DNA of 42,630 nt from Oscillospiraceae bacterium (GCA_902775105.1 CACYLC010000008.1:1-42630), one strand, 5' to 3'. Numbered from the stretch's first letter, positions 17,506 to 25,400 are shown. Notes: generated by a model from the sequence alone, not told the origin. Made by a program: numbers and translations.

Positions 17506-17736
17506 GTACATCCGAATCAGCACGGAATGGGGTCAGATGCCCCACCAGTCGGTCACTGTGAGACCCGGCAAGAAGAGAAAGGATACGTGCCGACTGTCTC
17601 GCCCCTGCCGGAACCGTGGGGGGGGGAGGGAACGGCCGCAGAGTGGCTGCGCTCTTTTGTCCAACTCTTCAGCGAGTTCTTCGACAGTCTCCTTGCGCTC
17701 ATTTTCCCTCGCGGAAAATGGGCGCATTTCCTTTTT
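17506..17736 (+). ncRNA. Candidate structured small RNA of about 230 bases, family unknown
   Basis: The unit has its own promoter at 17471-17499 and ends in a strong terminator at 17694-17736, before the separate promoter of the ion-channel gene. No reading frame inside it has a ribosome site or recognisable product. Pairing candidates are CCGTG/CACGG, TGGGG/CCCCA, CAGTCGG (17546-17552) with CCGACTG (17590-17596), and CCGGCA (17565-17570) with TGCCGG (17606-17611). The last two cross each other, as in a pseudoknot. A run of nine G begins at 17588+20. I cannot match it to 6S, SRP, RNase P or tmRNA. Expression is unproven. Confidence 0.35.
17694..17736 (+). terminator. Strong intrinsic terminator in the gene-free stretch
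   Basis: TGCGCTCATTTTCC and GGAAAATGGGCGCA form a 14-pair stem (one G-U), loop CTCGC, followed by TTTCCTTTTT. The remainder of the gap (17737-17858) holds only a small ACAGGG-GTCG-CCCTGT hairpin at 17805-17820. Confidence 0.85.
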
Positions 17737-17858
17737 GCCGCATAAGTGCCCCTTCAGGGTAAGTCCTGCGGATTGCAAGAAATTTCAGACCTGTATTTTG
17801 GAACACAGGGGTCGCCCTGTATCTGGATCAGCTGAGAAAAGACGATCGCTGAAAGCAC

Positions 17859-17887
17859 TTGTCATCCCCTGGAAAAACGGGTAGAAT
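17859..17887 (+). promoter_or_regulatory. Promoter of the K+-channel-like gene
   Basis: TTGTCA (17859-17864), 17 bases, TAGAAT (17882-17887). A TTG within the -35 box opens the reading frame but is not the translation start. Confidence 0.65.
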
Positions 17888-17924
17888 ATCAGAAGCAAGA
17901 GAGATCGCAGAGGTGAGCCGCCCC

Positions 17925-19118
17925 ATGAGAAGGATCAGTAAAAAGCGCGTCTTTGACATTATCCAAATCGGCCAGGACAAGGATTGGATCAGCCGCCTGT
18001 TTGACATCGCCGTCATTGTGATGATCCTCTCCAACCTCTTTATCGCCATCTTTGAGACCTTTGACAGTTCCCAGCCCTACTGGCCCATTCTGGACACCGT
18101 GGAGCTGGCCACCGTGGTGGGTTTTACCATTGAATACGTCCTGCGGCTCTGGACGGCGGAGTTTCTCTATCCCATGGATCATCGGGGCTGGGCGATGCTG
18201 CGGTATATCTTCTCCTTTGCCGGCATCGTCGATCTGGTGTCCTTCCTGCCCTACTATCTCCCCGTTTTCTTCCCCACCGGCGTAGTGGCCTTTCGGATGT
18301 TCCGGGTCATCCGCATTCTCCGTCTCTTCCGGGTCAATGCCTACTACGACGCCCTCAACGTCATCGGTGACGTGGTCAAGAGCAAGCGGGATCAGCTGCT
18401 CTCCTCCATCTTTATTATTCTCGTGCTGATGGTGGCCTCGTCTCTGTGCATGTACTCGCTGGAGCATGAGGTTCAGCCGGAGGTGTTTCAAAACGCCTTT
18501 TCCGGCTTCTGGTGGGCAGTGTCCACCCTTTTGACGGTGGGCTACGGCGACATTTATCCCGTCACCATGGCCGGACGGATATTTGGCATCCTGATTACCT
18601 TCTTAGGCGTGGGCATGGTAGCCATCCCCACTGGTATCCTATCCGCCGGTTTTGTGGAGCAGTACACCCGTCTCAAGTCCTTCAGTGACTATTCTCTGGC
18701 TACCGACATCCGCTTTGTCCGTCTCCCGGTGCATGAGGGGCATCCGTGGGAGTCGCTGGCGGTCAAGGATCTTCCCCTGCCTCCCGGGCTGATTCTGGCC
18801 ATTATCCAGCGCAAGGGCGAGGTCATCGTCCCCAGAGGCGACACTGTCCTGGCGACGGGAGATCAGCTGGTGCTGGGCGCCGAAGCCTTTCAGGATGAGG
18901 TGGGCATTACCCTCAAGGAGCTGGTGCTCAAGGACCACCATCCGTGGGCAGGGCAGCAGATCAAGGATCTGGATATTTCCCGTCAGACCCTCATCGTCAT
19001 GGTTCGCCGGGAAGGCAGGGTCGTCATCCCCAATGGCTCGCTCCGCCTTCTGCCGGGGGATACCCTGCTCATTTACAGCAAGCGGCTTATCAGAAATACC
19101 CAGAGTGTGGAAATCTAA
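17925..19118 (+). CDS. Voltage-gated K+ channel-like protein with two C-terminal RCK_C (TrkA_C) domains
   Basis: The 397-residue protein has six membrane segments. Its S4-like helix (about 121-138, FRMFRVIRILRLFRV) carries arginines at every third position. The selectivity filter TVGYGD is near 203-208. The cytoplasmic part holds two successive RCK_C domains (about 260-318 and 326-392), each with a PRGD/PNGS turn and a final GDQLVLG/GDTLLIY strand. No RCK_N Rossmann domain with a GxGxxG motif is present between pore and RCK_C. RCK_C domains of several Firmicutes K+ proteins bind cyclic di-AMP; that is a possibility here, not shown. AGAGGTGA lies 8 bases before ATG 17925. Confidence 0.88.
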   Translation: MRRISKKRVFDIIQIGQDKDWISRLFDIAVIVMILSNLFIAIFETFDSSQPYWPILDTVELATVVGFTIEYVLRLWTAEFLYPMDHRGWAMLRYIFSFAGIVDLVSFLPYYLPVFFPTGVVAFRMFRVIRILRLFRVNAYYDALNVIGDVVKSKRDQLLSSIFIILVLMVASSLCMYSLEHEVQPEVFQNAFSGFWWAVSTLLTVGYGDIYPVTMAGRIFGILITFLGVGMVAIPTGILSAGFVEQYTRLKSFSDYSLATDIRFVRLPVHEGHPWESLAVKDLPLPPGLILAIIQRKGEVIVPRGDTVLATGDQLVLGAEAFQDEVGITLKELVLKDHHPWAGQQIKDLDISRQTLIVMVRREGRVVIPNGSLRLLPGDTLLIYSKRLIRNTQSVEI

Positions 19119-19126
19119 AAAGCAGT

Positions 19127-19157
19127 CATCCCCGGCTCGTTCGTTGAGCCGGGGATG
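19127..19157. terminator. Intrinsic terminator between convergent channel and nrdG genes
   Basis: CATCCCCGGCTC and GAGCCGGGGATG form a 12-pair stem with a 7-base loop. A moderately T-rich tail follows on the plus strand. Confidence 0.8.
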
Positions 19158-19178
19158 TTCGTTTGCCTGTTTATACTA

Positions 19179-19703
19179 CTATTTGCCGTCCCACCAGACG
19201 ATCCCGCCGGTTTCCAGTGTCTTGGGAATGTCAATGAGCCGCTGATTGGAAGAGCCCCGGAACAAAAGGGTGATATCCTTCTGTTCCAGCACAAACTCTC
19301 CGTCTACCAGTACGTCCAGATAGCTCAGCATCTCTTTTGTGATCTCAGGCACACCCAGCCGGTCTGTGAGAAGGTCGGTCTCCAGCGTATAACCGGTAAA
19401 GGACCATATCGTCTTGTCAGGAAGCTCCTTTCTCACCCGCCGCAGCAGCTTCACCAGCTCCTTTTGATTCTGCGGTTCAAAGGGTTCCCCGCCCAGAAGG
19501 GTCAGGCCGGTGATGTAGTCCGGGGTCAGCGCCTGAACGATCCGATCCTCGATCTCCTGTGTGTATGGCTCACCGTAGTGGAAATCCCATGCCTCCTGAT
19601 TGAAGCAGCCCTTGCAGCGGTGGGTGCAACCGGAGACGAACAGGGACACACGGACGCCGGGTCCGTTGGCCACATCGTGGGTCTTGATCGTGGCGTAGTT
19701 CAT
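19179..19703 (-). CDS. nrdG: Anaerobic ribonucleotide reductase activating protein
   Basis: The 174-residue radical-SAM activase makes the glycyl radical on NrdD. The [4Fe-4S] motif C26-THR-C30-KG-C33 is intact. The SAM-contact motif GGEPFEPQN follows near 75-83. The length is normal. GGGAGGGATG lies before the ATG. It follows nrdD in the same unit, separated by a short hairpin that may lower its dose relative to the reductase. Confidence 0.95.
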   Translation of the reverse strand: MNYATIKTHDVANGPGVRVSLFVSGCTHRCKGCFNQEAWDFHYGEPYTQEIEDRIVQALTPDYITGLTLLGGEPFEPQNQKELVKLLRRVRKELPDKTIWSFTGYTLETDLLTDRLGVPEITKEMLSYLDVLVDGEFVLEQKDITLLFRGSSNQRLIDIPKTLETGGIVWWDGK

Positions 19704-19723
19704 TTCTCATCCCTCCCTCGGTG

Positions 19724-19755
19724 AAAAAACAGACCGACAGAGCGCCGGCCTGTTT
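19724..19755 (-). terminator. Partial terminator between nrdD and nrdG
   Basis: On the minus strand AAACAGGCCG and CGGTCTGTTT pair over 10 positions (one G-U) with a 9-base loop, running into six T. It would leave less nrdG than nrdD message. Confidence 0.65.
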
Positions 19756-19769
19756 TGGGTAGATTCAAA

Positions 19770-21896
19770 TTACAGATGGAGCACCCGGGAACGAATCTCT
19801 TTCGTCTTGCCCTCGTTCCAGAAGTTCTCGCCCAGATAGCCGCAGGTACGGCGCACCACATTCATCAGCTTGTGATCCTTGTTGCCGCAGCAGGGGCACT
19901 CCCACTCCAAATCGTCGTTGATGATGATCTCTCCGTCATAGCCGCAGACCTGGCAGTAGTCGCTCTTGGTGTTAAACTCGGCGTACTGGATGTTGTCGTA
20001 GATAAATTTGACCAGAGACTCCAGCGCCGGCAGGTTGTGCCGCATATTGGGGATCTCCACATAGGAGATGCACCCGCCGCTGGAGAGTGCCTGGAACTGG
20101 CTTTCAAACTGGAACTTGGAGAAGGCGTCGATGTCCTCCCGGACATCCACATGGTAGGAGTTGGTGTAGTAGCCCTTGTCGGTGACGTCCTTGACGGTAC
20201 CGTAGCGCTCCTTGTCGATGCGGGCGAAGCGGTAGCACAGGCTCTCCGCCGGGGTGCCGTAGAGGGAGAAGCCGATGCCAGACTCCTCACGCCAGCGGGT
20301 GGCAGTCTCCTTCAGGTGCTTCATCACCTTGAGAGCGAACTCCTTGCCCTCGTGGGTGGTGTGGCTCTTGCCCGTCATCAGGTGGGTCAGCTCATACAGG
20401 CCGATATAGCCCAGGCTCAGGGTAGAATAGCCCCCGTAAAGCAGCCGGTCAATGGTCTCTCCCTTTTTCAGCCGGGCAATAGCGCCGTACTGCCAATGGA
20501 TGGGGGAGACGTCGGAGGTGACGCCCTTGAGTGCGTTGTGGCGGCACATGAGCGCCTCACGGCACAGCTCCAGACGGCGGTCGAACTCCGGCCAAAACTT
20601 GTCCATGTCGCCTCGAACCTCCAGGCCGATCTGAGGCAGGTTGATGGAGACGACGCCCTGATTGAAGCGGCCCTCAAACTTGTAATTGCCGTTTTCGTCC
20701 TTCCAGGGAATCAGGAAGGAGCGGCAGCCCATGGGTGAGAATACGTTGCCCTCGTAGTTTTCCCGCATCTTCTTGGCGGAGATATAGTCAGGGTACATCC
20801 GCTTGGCAGAGCACTGGACGGCCAGCTTGGTCAGGTAGTCATACTCGCCTCCGGTGAGGTTGTTGTTCTTGTCCAGCACATAGACCAGCTTGGGGAAGGC
20901 AGGCGTAACGTAGACACCGCTCTCGTTTTTGATGCCCTCCAGACGCTGGCGCAGAATCTCCTCCACGATCATGGCGTTCTCCCGAATATAGGGATCGCCG
21001 TCCCGAACGTAGAGGAACAGGGTCACAAAGGGAGACTGGCCGTTGGTGGTCATGAGGGTGTTGATCTGATACTGGATGGTCTGTACGCCGTTTTTCAGTT
21101 CGGTGTACAGCCGCTCCTTCACCAGCTTGTCCAGCAGCTCAGGCGCGATGTCGCCGCCGGCGGCCTCCAGAATCTTCCGGGTAAACTTCTCCTTGCTCTT
21201 GCGGAGATATTTGCCCAGATGACTGATGTCCACGCTCTGACCGCCGTACTGGTTGGATGCGACGCAGGAGATGATCTGAGTGGCCACAGTGCAGGCCACC
21301 TGGAAACTCTTGGGGGTCTCGATGAGCTTGCCGTTCATCATGGTGCCGTTATCCAGCATATCGCCGATATTGATCAGGCAGCAGTTGAAGATGGGCTGGA
21401 CAAAGTAATCGGAATCGTGGAAGTGGAAGATACCATCGTCGTGCGCCTTGGAGATCTTGTCCGGCAGCAGGATGCGGCGGGTCAGGTCACGGCTGACGAT
21501 ACCGGCAATATAGTCCCGCTGAGTGGAGGCCACGGTGGTGTCCTTGTTGGAGTTCTCCTCCGCCATCTCCTTGTTGGAGTTGTGGAGCAGATCCAGAATA
21601 TCCTCGTCGGTGGTGTTCTGCCGACGGGCAAGAGAACGGACATAGCGGTAGATGATATAGGCCTTAGCCAGTTCATACCTGCCCAGCGCCACGATCTGCT
21701 GCTCCACCATGTCCTGAATATCCTCCACCAGCATGCGCCTGCGGCCTTTTTTCATGACATAGTCGGCAATCTCATCAATCTGCTCCTGTCCCACCCGGCA
21801 ATCGGGTTCCACGGCCTCATTGGCCTTCTGGATGGCAACAACAATCTTTGTTCGGTCAAAATCGACTGTCGTACCGTCTCTTTTGATTACCTTCAT
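19770..21896 (-). CDS. nrdD: Anaerobic ribonucleoside-triphosphate reductase (class III)
   Basis: The 708-residue enzyme reduces ribonucleotides to deoxyribonucleotides under anaerobic conditions. An ATP-cone lies at about 1-95 (MKVIKRDGTTVDFDRTKI onward), the usual allosteric activity site. The catalytic glycyl-radical barrel follows. Near the C-terminus a zinc site CQVC...CPCC (about 646-670) precedes the glycyl-radical loop RTCGYLGE near 682. The ATG at 21896 follows AGAGAGGA. A nine-residue upstream extension lacks a ribosome site. Two promoters and NrdR-box-like sites lie upstream. No aerobic ribonucleotide reductase is in the window. Confidence 0.97.
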   Translation of the reverse strand: MKVIKRDGTTVDFDRTKIVVAIQKANEAVEPDCRVGQEQIDEIADYVMKKGRRRMLVEDIQDMVEQQIVALGRYELAKAYIIYRYVRSLARRQNTTDEDILDLLHNSNKEMAEENSNKDTTVASTQRDYIAGIVSRDLTRRILLPDKISKAHDDGIFHFHDSDYFVQPIFNCCLINIGDMLDNGTMMNGKLIETPKSFQVACTVATQIISCVASNQYGGQSVDISHLGKYLRKSKEKFTRKILEAAGGDIAPELLDKLVKERLYTELKNGVQTIQYQINTLMTTNGQSPFVTLFLYVRDGDPYIRENAMIVEEILRQRLEGIKNESGVYVTPAFPKLVYVLDKNNNLTGGEYDYLTKLAVQCSAKRMYPDYISAKKMRENYEGNVFSPMGCRSFLIPWKDENGNYKFEGRFNQGVVSINLPQIGLEVRGDMDKFWPEFDRRLELCREALMCRHNALKGVTSDVSPIHWQYGAIARLKKGETIDRLLYGGYSTLSLGYIGLYELTHLMTGKSHTTHEGKEFALKVMKHLKETATRWREESGIGFSLYGTPAESLCYRFARIDKERYGTVKDVTDKGYYTNSYHVDVREDIDAFSKFQFESQFQALSSGGCISYVEIPNMRHNLPALESLVKFIYDNIQYAEFNTKSDYCQVCGYDGEIIINDDLEWECPCCGNKDHKLMNVVRRTCGYLGENFWNEGKTKEIRSRVLHL

Positions 21897-21995
21897 AGGG
21901 CATCCTCTCTTTCTGTGGAACAAGCTGGTTCTCTATCCCAATCACTGCCGGCCTCGGCTTGTAAGGCTGGCAGCTACTTTCTCGGAACAGGTTAG

Positions 21996-22024
21996 ATTAT
22001 AGCAGAGCGGTTTGAAAAGCGCAA
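21996..22024 (-). promoter_or_regulatory. Proximal promoter of nrdD-nrdG
   Basis: Minus-strand TTGCGC, 17 bases, TATAAT. It lies about 100 bases before the nrdD ATG. Confidence 0.7.
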
Positions 22025-22040
22025 TAGCAAAATTTCAAAA

Positions 22041-22056
22041 ACACAAAATGTTGTGG
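22041..22056. promoter_or_regulatory. NrdR box 1 (candidate)
   Basis: ACACAAAATGTTGTGG agrees with the NrdR consensus ACACwATATATwGTGT at 13 of 16 positions. It lies 16 bases upstream of the proximal nrdD -35 box. NrdR represses ribonucleotide reductase genes when dATP is high. Confidence 0.6.
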
Positions 22057-22075
22057 TGAAAATGCCAGATTGACC

Positions 22076-22104
22076 ATAACACGCCACAAGATATAGTTTC
22101 CCAA
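22076..22104 (-). promoter_or_regulatory. Possible distal nrdD promoter with NrdR box 2 in its spacer
   Basis: Minus-strand TTGGGA, 17 bases, TGTTAT. The NrdR-like box CCACAAGATATAGTTT (22084-22099, 13 of 16) fills the spacer, a typical repression position. Box 1 and box 2 are 43 bases apart, about four helical turns. Confidence 0.5.
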
Positions 22105-22234
22105 CTTTGAACAAACGATGCAAAAAGGATCAAAATCCACAAACTGATAAGGAAAAGCTCCCTCTTTCTTCAAAAAGAGTACCGCAACTGCCGTCATCCG
22201 CCTGTTCCCGTCCGTTCGCTCGACTGCGATCTGA

Positions 22235-22250
22235 CCACAAGATATTGTGT
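22235..22250. promoter_or_regulatory. NrdR box 3 (candidate, distant)
   Basis: CCACAAGATATTGTGT matches the NrdR consensus at 14 of 16 positions, the best of the three. It lies 136 bases beyond box 2 and about 40 bases before a sigma-E-like promoter for yqfC. The rest of 22105-22290 has no gene. Confidence 0.5.
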
Positions 22251-22290
22251 CGCATCCCATTTCGCTTCCCTATTAGGGAGGTCAAAATTT

Positions 22291-22319
22291 GGCATAACTT
22301 CCAATCGCGGACATAGACT
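22291..22319 (+). promoter_or_regulatory. Sigma-E-like promoter of yqfC-yqfD
   Basis: GGCATAAC (22291-22298), 13 bases, CATAGACT (22312-22319) resembles the mother-cell sigma-E pattern (GKMATATT, about 14, CATACAMT). The palindrome TCCCTA-T-TAGGGA (22267-22279) lies just upstream. Confidence 0.5.
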
Positions 22320-22341
22320 TGCCCTGACAGGAGGGATGGGT

Positions 22342-22617
22342 ATGCAGCATCTGTGGGATCGTCTGCGGGAGCAGACGGCGGAGACCTTTGATCTGCCGGG
22401 CGACGTGGTGGCAGGTCTGCCCCGGATGGAGCTGGTGGGCAGCCGGGAGTTCTGGATGGAGGGGCACCGGGGCATTCTCAGCTACGGCACCGAGGAGATC
22501 CACATCAGCGGCGGGCGGCTGGTGGTCTGCATCCGGGGAACCGATCTGGATCTCCGGGCCATGAACGCCAACACCCTCTGCATCTCCGGCCGCATCGCCG
22601 CCGTAGAACTGGAGTGA
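22342..22617 (+). CDS. yqfC: Sporulation protein YqfC (YabP/YqfC family)
   Basis: The 91-residue protein matches the YabP/YqfC family: a short acidic-basic N-terminus, then DLPGDVVAGLPRMELVGSREFWMEGH in spirit, a GILSYGTEEIHIS beta pair and a final ISGRIAAVELE strand. Family members act in the mother cell and in B. subtilis depend on sigma-E. I chose the ATG at 22342, six bases after AGGAGGG. The ATG at 22336 abuts the ribosome site. YqfD follows after four bases. Confidence 0.85.
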   Translation: MQHLWDRLREQTAETFDLPGDVVAGLPRMELVGSREFWMEGHRGILSYGTEEIHISGGRLVVCIRGTDLDLRAMNANTLCISGRIAAVELE

Positions 22618-22621
22618 TCTC

Positions 22622-23821
22622 ATGCAGAAGCTCTTTAACCGCTTTCGGGGGACGATCACCGTGGAGGTGCAGGGTCCCTTTTTGGAGCGCTGGTTCAATA
22701 TCTGCGCCGCAGCAGGGCTGGGTCTGTGGAATGTGCAGCTGTTGGAAGAGGGAAAACGTGCCAGAGTATCCCTCTCCCGGTGGCGTCTCGAGGAGGCGAA
22801 GGGGCTGGCAGAAAAGGCCATGTGTACCCTTCATCCGGTGGGGGAGTCCGGCCTTCCTGCCTTTCTCCGGCAGTTTCGCTTCCGGTACGGCATGATTGCA
22901 GGGGCGGCCCTCTTTCTGATCCTGCTCACCGTGGCAGGCCGTTTTATCATGGTCATTGAGGTAGAGGGAAATGAGTCGATCCCCGACGCCGCCATTGTGG
23001 CAGAGCTGCAAAACCACGGCTTTGGGGTGGGGAGCTACGGTCCTAAGGTGGATGTGCGAGCGCTCTCCAACCAGATGCTGCTGGATATGGAGGGGCTCTC
23101 CTTTCTCACCGTGGACATCACCGGTATCCGGGCGAGAGTGATCGTCCGGGAGGCGGAGCCGGTGCCTGAGATTGCGGACGACAGCAAAATTGCCGACATC
23201 GCTGCCGCCCGGGACGGCTTTATCGTGGACATGAATGTCATCTCCGGACGCCCGGCAGCAGAGGAGGGGCAGGCCGTGCTGGAGGGAGAGGTGCTTATCT
23301 CCAACCTCCTTCTCAACGAGCGCTCAGACGGCAGCGGTGAGATCTTTTCCAGCCAGCAGGTGCGGGCGGAGGGAGAGGTCTGGGCCGTCACTGAGCGGAC
23401 GCTGTCTGCCTCCACCCCTCTCTACGCCCTGCGCACCGACCCGGGAGGAGACCTTCGCCGGCGGTGGGGTCTGGAATTTTTGGGACGACGCTTCAATTTT
23501 TACGGAAACAGTAGCAATTTTGATGAAGAATGTGCTAAAATAGCCATACTATATTCGATCTCCTCTCCGGCCGGCGAGACACTGCCCTTTGGGCTTTGGC
23601 AGGTGTCGTGGCAGCCCCGTTCAGAGACGCCCGCCCCGGTAAACGCCGAGAGCGCTGAGCAGTTTCTCCGGGGGACGCTGACCCGGCGACTGGAGACGCT
23701 GCTGGGAGACGGAGCGATTTTAGACGCCCAGTGGCAGGCAGAACAGTCCGACGGGGCTCTCACCGTCACCCTCACCGCCCGGTGCCTGGAACAGATCGGG
23801 GTAACGGTAGAGCTGAATTGA
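22622..23821 (+). CDS. yqfD: Sporulation protein YqfD
   Basis: The 399-residue single-pass protein belongs to the YqfD family of forespore-engulfment and stage IV sporulation factors in Firmicutes. A ~90-residue cytoplasmic N-terminus (FNRFRGTITVEVQG) precedes a membrane helix at about 90-112 (GMIAGAALFLILLTVAGRF). A large, probably extracytoplasmic beta-rich region follows, with a POTRA-like start (VEVEGNESIPDAAIVAEL type). The order yqfC-yqfD-phoH-ybeY is widely conserved in Clostridia and Bacilli. A weak ribosome site (GGAG) overlaps the yqfC end, so translation is probably coupled. Confidence 0.88.
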   Translation: MQKLFNRFRGTITVEVQGPFLERWFNICAAAGLGLWNVQLLEEGKRARVSLSRWRLEEAKGLAEKAMCTLHPVGESGLPAFLRQFRFRYGMIAGAALFLILLTVAGRFIMVIEVEGNESIPDAAIVAELQNHGFGVGSYGPKVDVRALSNQMLLDMEGLSFLTVDITGIRARVIVREAEPVPEIADDSKIADIAAARDGFIVDMNVISGRPAAEEGQAVLEGEVLISNLLLNERSDGSGEIFSSQQVRAEGEVWAVTERTLSASTPLYALRTDPGGDLRRRWGLEFLGRRFNFYGNSSNFDEECAKIAILYSISSPAGETLPFGLWQVSWQPRSETPAPVNAESAEQFLRGTLTRRLETLLGDGAILDAQWQAEQSDGALTVTLTARCLEQIGVTVELN

Positions 23822-23851
23822 CCATCACGCAAAAGAAAGAGATGAAATCAT

Positions 23852-24823
23852 TTGACAGAGCAGAGCATTCGCATTGAGCGCATGGAGGAGGCAGCAAATC
23901 TCTTCGGCGCTCTGGACGAAAATATCCGCATGGTAGAGCGGGAATTTGACGTCACCATTGTAAACCGGGACGGCCAGCTGAAAATCAGCGGCGACGAGGC
24001 GCAGGTTCCCGCCGCCGTTCAGGCAGTGAAGGGCCTTCTCACCCTCTCCGCCCGGGGTGAGGAGATGAACGAGCAGCTCATCCGCTACGTCCTCTCTCTG
24101 GTGCGGGCGGGACGGCCGGAAGAGATCGAGACCTTCGGCCGGGATGTGCTGTGCATCACCTCAAGAGGCAAGCCAATCCGAGCCAAGACCACCGGCCAGA
24201 CCCGGTATATCAAGGCCATCCAGAATAACACCATCACCCTCGGCGTCGGTCCCGCCGGTACCGGCAAGACCTATCTGGCGGTGGCAGCGGCGGTGGCGGC
24301 TTTCCGTTCCAAGGAGGTCAACCGCATTATTCTCACCCGTCCCGCTGTGGAGGCCGGGGAGCGGCTGGGCTTTCTCCCCGGCGATCTGCAGAGCAAGGTA
24401 GACCCCTATCTCCGCCCGTTGTATGACGCATTGTTTGAGATGCTGGGGGCTGAGACTTACGAGAAGTATCTGGAGCGTGGAAGCATTGAGGTGGCACCGC
24501 TGGCCTATATGAGAGGCCGGACGCTGGACGACTCTTTTATTATATTGGACGAGGCACAGAACACCTCCAAGGAGCAGATGAAGATGTTCCTGACCCGCAT
24601 GGGCTTCGGCTCGAAAATCGTCATCACCGGCGACGTCACCCAGATCGACCTGCCGGGGGATAAGGTCTCCGGTCTCAAGGAGGCCATGCGCATTTTAAAC
24701 GGCGTGGAGGACATTGCCATCTGCCGCCTCACCGCCTCTGACGTGGTGCGCCATGTGCTGGTGCAGCGGATCATCAAGGCCTATGAAGAGGACGAGCAGC
24801 GCCATAACAAGCAGAAGAAATGA
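23852..24823 (+). CDS. phoH: PhoH family ATPase
   Basis: The 323-residue protein is a PhoH-like P-loop ATPase of the RNA-helicase-related group, with a KH-like N-terminus (about 1-95). Walker A GPAGTGKT is near 133-140, TRPAVEAGERLGFLPGD follows near 158-174, and Walker B FIILDEAQNTS is near 227-237. The exact cellular role is unsettled; RNA metabolism is suggested by constant association with ybeY. The start is a TTG at 23852, giving MTEQSIRIERMEEA, which matches the family N-terminus; the preceding AAAGAGATG is a modest ribosome site. Confidence 0.92.
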   Translation: MTEQSIRIERMEEAANLFGALDENIRMVEREFDVTIVNRDGQLKISGDEAQVPAAVQAVKGLLTLSARGEEMNEQLIRYVLSLVRAGRPEEIETFGRDVLCITSRGKPIRAKTTGQTRYIKAIQNNTITLGVGPAGTGKTYLAVAAAVAAFRSKEVNRIILTRPAVEAGERLGFLPGDLQSKVDPYLRPLYDALFEMLGAETYEKYLERGSIEVAPLAYMRGRTLDDSFIILDEAQNTSKEQMKMFLTRMGFGSKIVITGDVTQIDLPGDKVSGLKEAMRILNGVEDIAICRLTASDVVRHVLVQRIIKAYEEDEQRHNKQKK

Positions 24824-24833
24824 GGGCTGAATT

Positions 24834-25322
24834 GTGAAGCATGAGATCATTCTGGAATCTGAATTGGAGCAGGAATTTCCCTACACCGACCTGCTCGCCT
24901 CCTGCATCACCGCCGCACTGGCCGAGGAGGGGGTAGACGTCCCCTGCGAGATCAACGTCCTCATCACCGACGATGAGGGCATTCACCAGATCAATTTGGA
25001 GCAGCGGGGGGTAGACCGCCCCACCGATGTCCTCTCCTTCCCCATGTTCTACTTCCGCCCCGGTAAGCCTCCCAAGGGGGATTCCCTGGATGTTGACCCG
25101 GAGACAGGTCTGCTGCCTTTAGGGGACATGGTGCTCTCCTATGAGCGGGCGATTGCTCAAGCCAAAGAATACGGTCACTCCGTTCAGCGGGAGCTGGGGT
25201 ATCTGGCCGTCCACTCTGTCCTTCACCTGCTGGGCTACGACCACATGGACGAGGGCGAGGAGAAGCGTCAGATGCGTGCACGGGAAGAGGCGGTCATGGG
25301 CAAATTACTGTTGGAACGCTGA
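24834..25322 (+). CDS. ybeY: Endoribonuclease YbeY (16S rRNA maturation)
   Basis: The 162-residue metalloprotein has the defining zinc motif H127-SVL-H131-LLGYD-H137. A preceding DRPTDVLSFPM segment lies near 61-71. YbeY takes part in 16S rRNA 3' processing and ribosome quality control. The start codon is GTG, with GAGGG nearby, ten bases after the phoH stop. The usual neighbours after ybeY in Bacilli (dgkA, era) are not here; a beta-helix protein follows instead. Confidence 0.94.
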   Translation: MKHEIILESELEQEFPYTDLLASCITAALAEEGVDVPCEINVLITDDEGIHQINLEQRGVDRPTDVLSFPMFYFRPGKPPKGDSLDVDPETGLLPLGDMVLSYERAIAQAKEYGHSVQRELGYLAVHSVLHLLGYDHMDEGEEKRQMRAREEAVMGKLLLER

Positions 25323-25337
25323 TTTGATTTCCGTAAA

Positions 25338-25354
25338 GGCGCATAGCGTGCGCC
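25338..25354 (+). terminator. Weak hairpin after ybeY
   Basis: GGCGCA-TAGCG-TGCGCC, six pairs, with a T-rich stretch starting seven bases later. At most a partial terminator. Confidence 0.3.
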
Positions 25355-25400
25355 CCTAAGATTTTTATATTTCAAACAGGCAGAAAGAAGGTCCTCTTAC

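Noticed and set aside
17471-17560. Frame reading AAVYIRISTEWGQ, resembling the catalytic start of serine site-specific recombinases
   Set aside because: The similarity covers about a dozen residues only, there is no ribosome site, and the rest of the frame has no recombinase features. The would-be start codon is a -35 promoter box. A decayed remnant cannot be fully excluded.
17521-17612. Resemblance to a cobalamin riboswitch (GGAA, stem, then TCACTGTGA)
   Set aside because: The conserved CGGTCCCGCCACTGT core is not reproduced and the final GACCTGCC-type element is missing. Its terminator does not lead directly into a cobalamin gene. A cyclic di-AMP riboswitch was also considered because of the nearby K+ channel, but its conserved segments are not seen.
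22107-22316. 69-codon frame in the nrdD-yqfC gap
   Set aside because: It begins with TTG without a ribosome site, crosses NrdR-like and promoter elements, and its composition is not protein-like.
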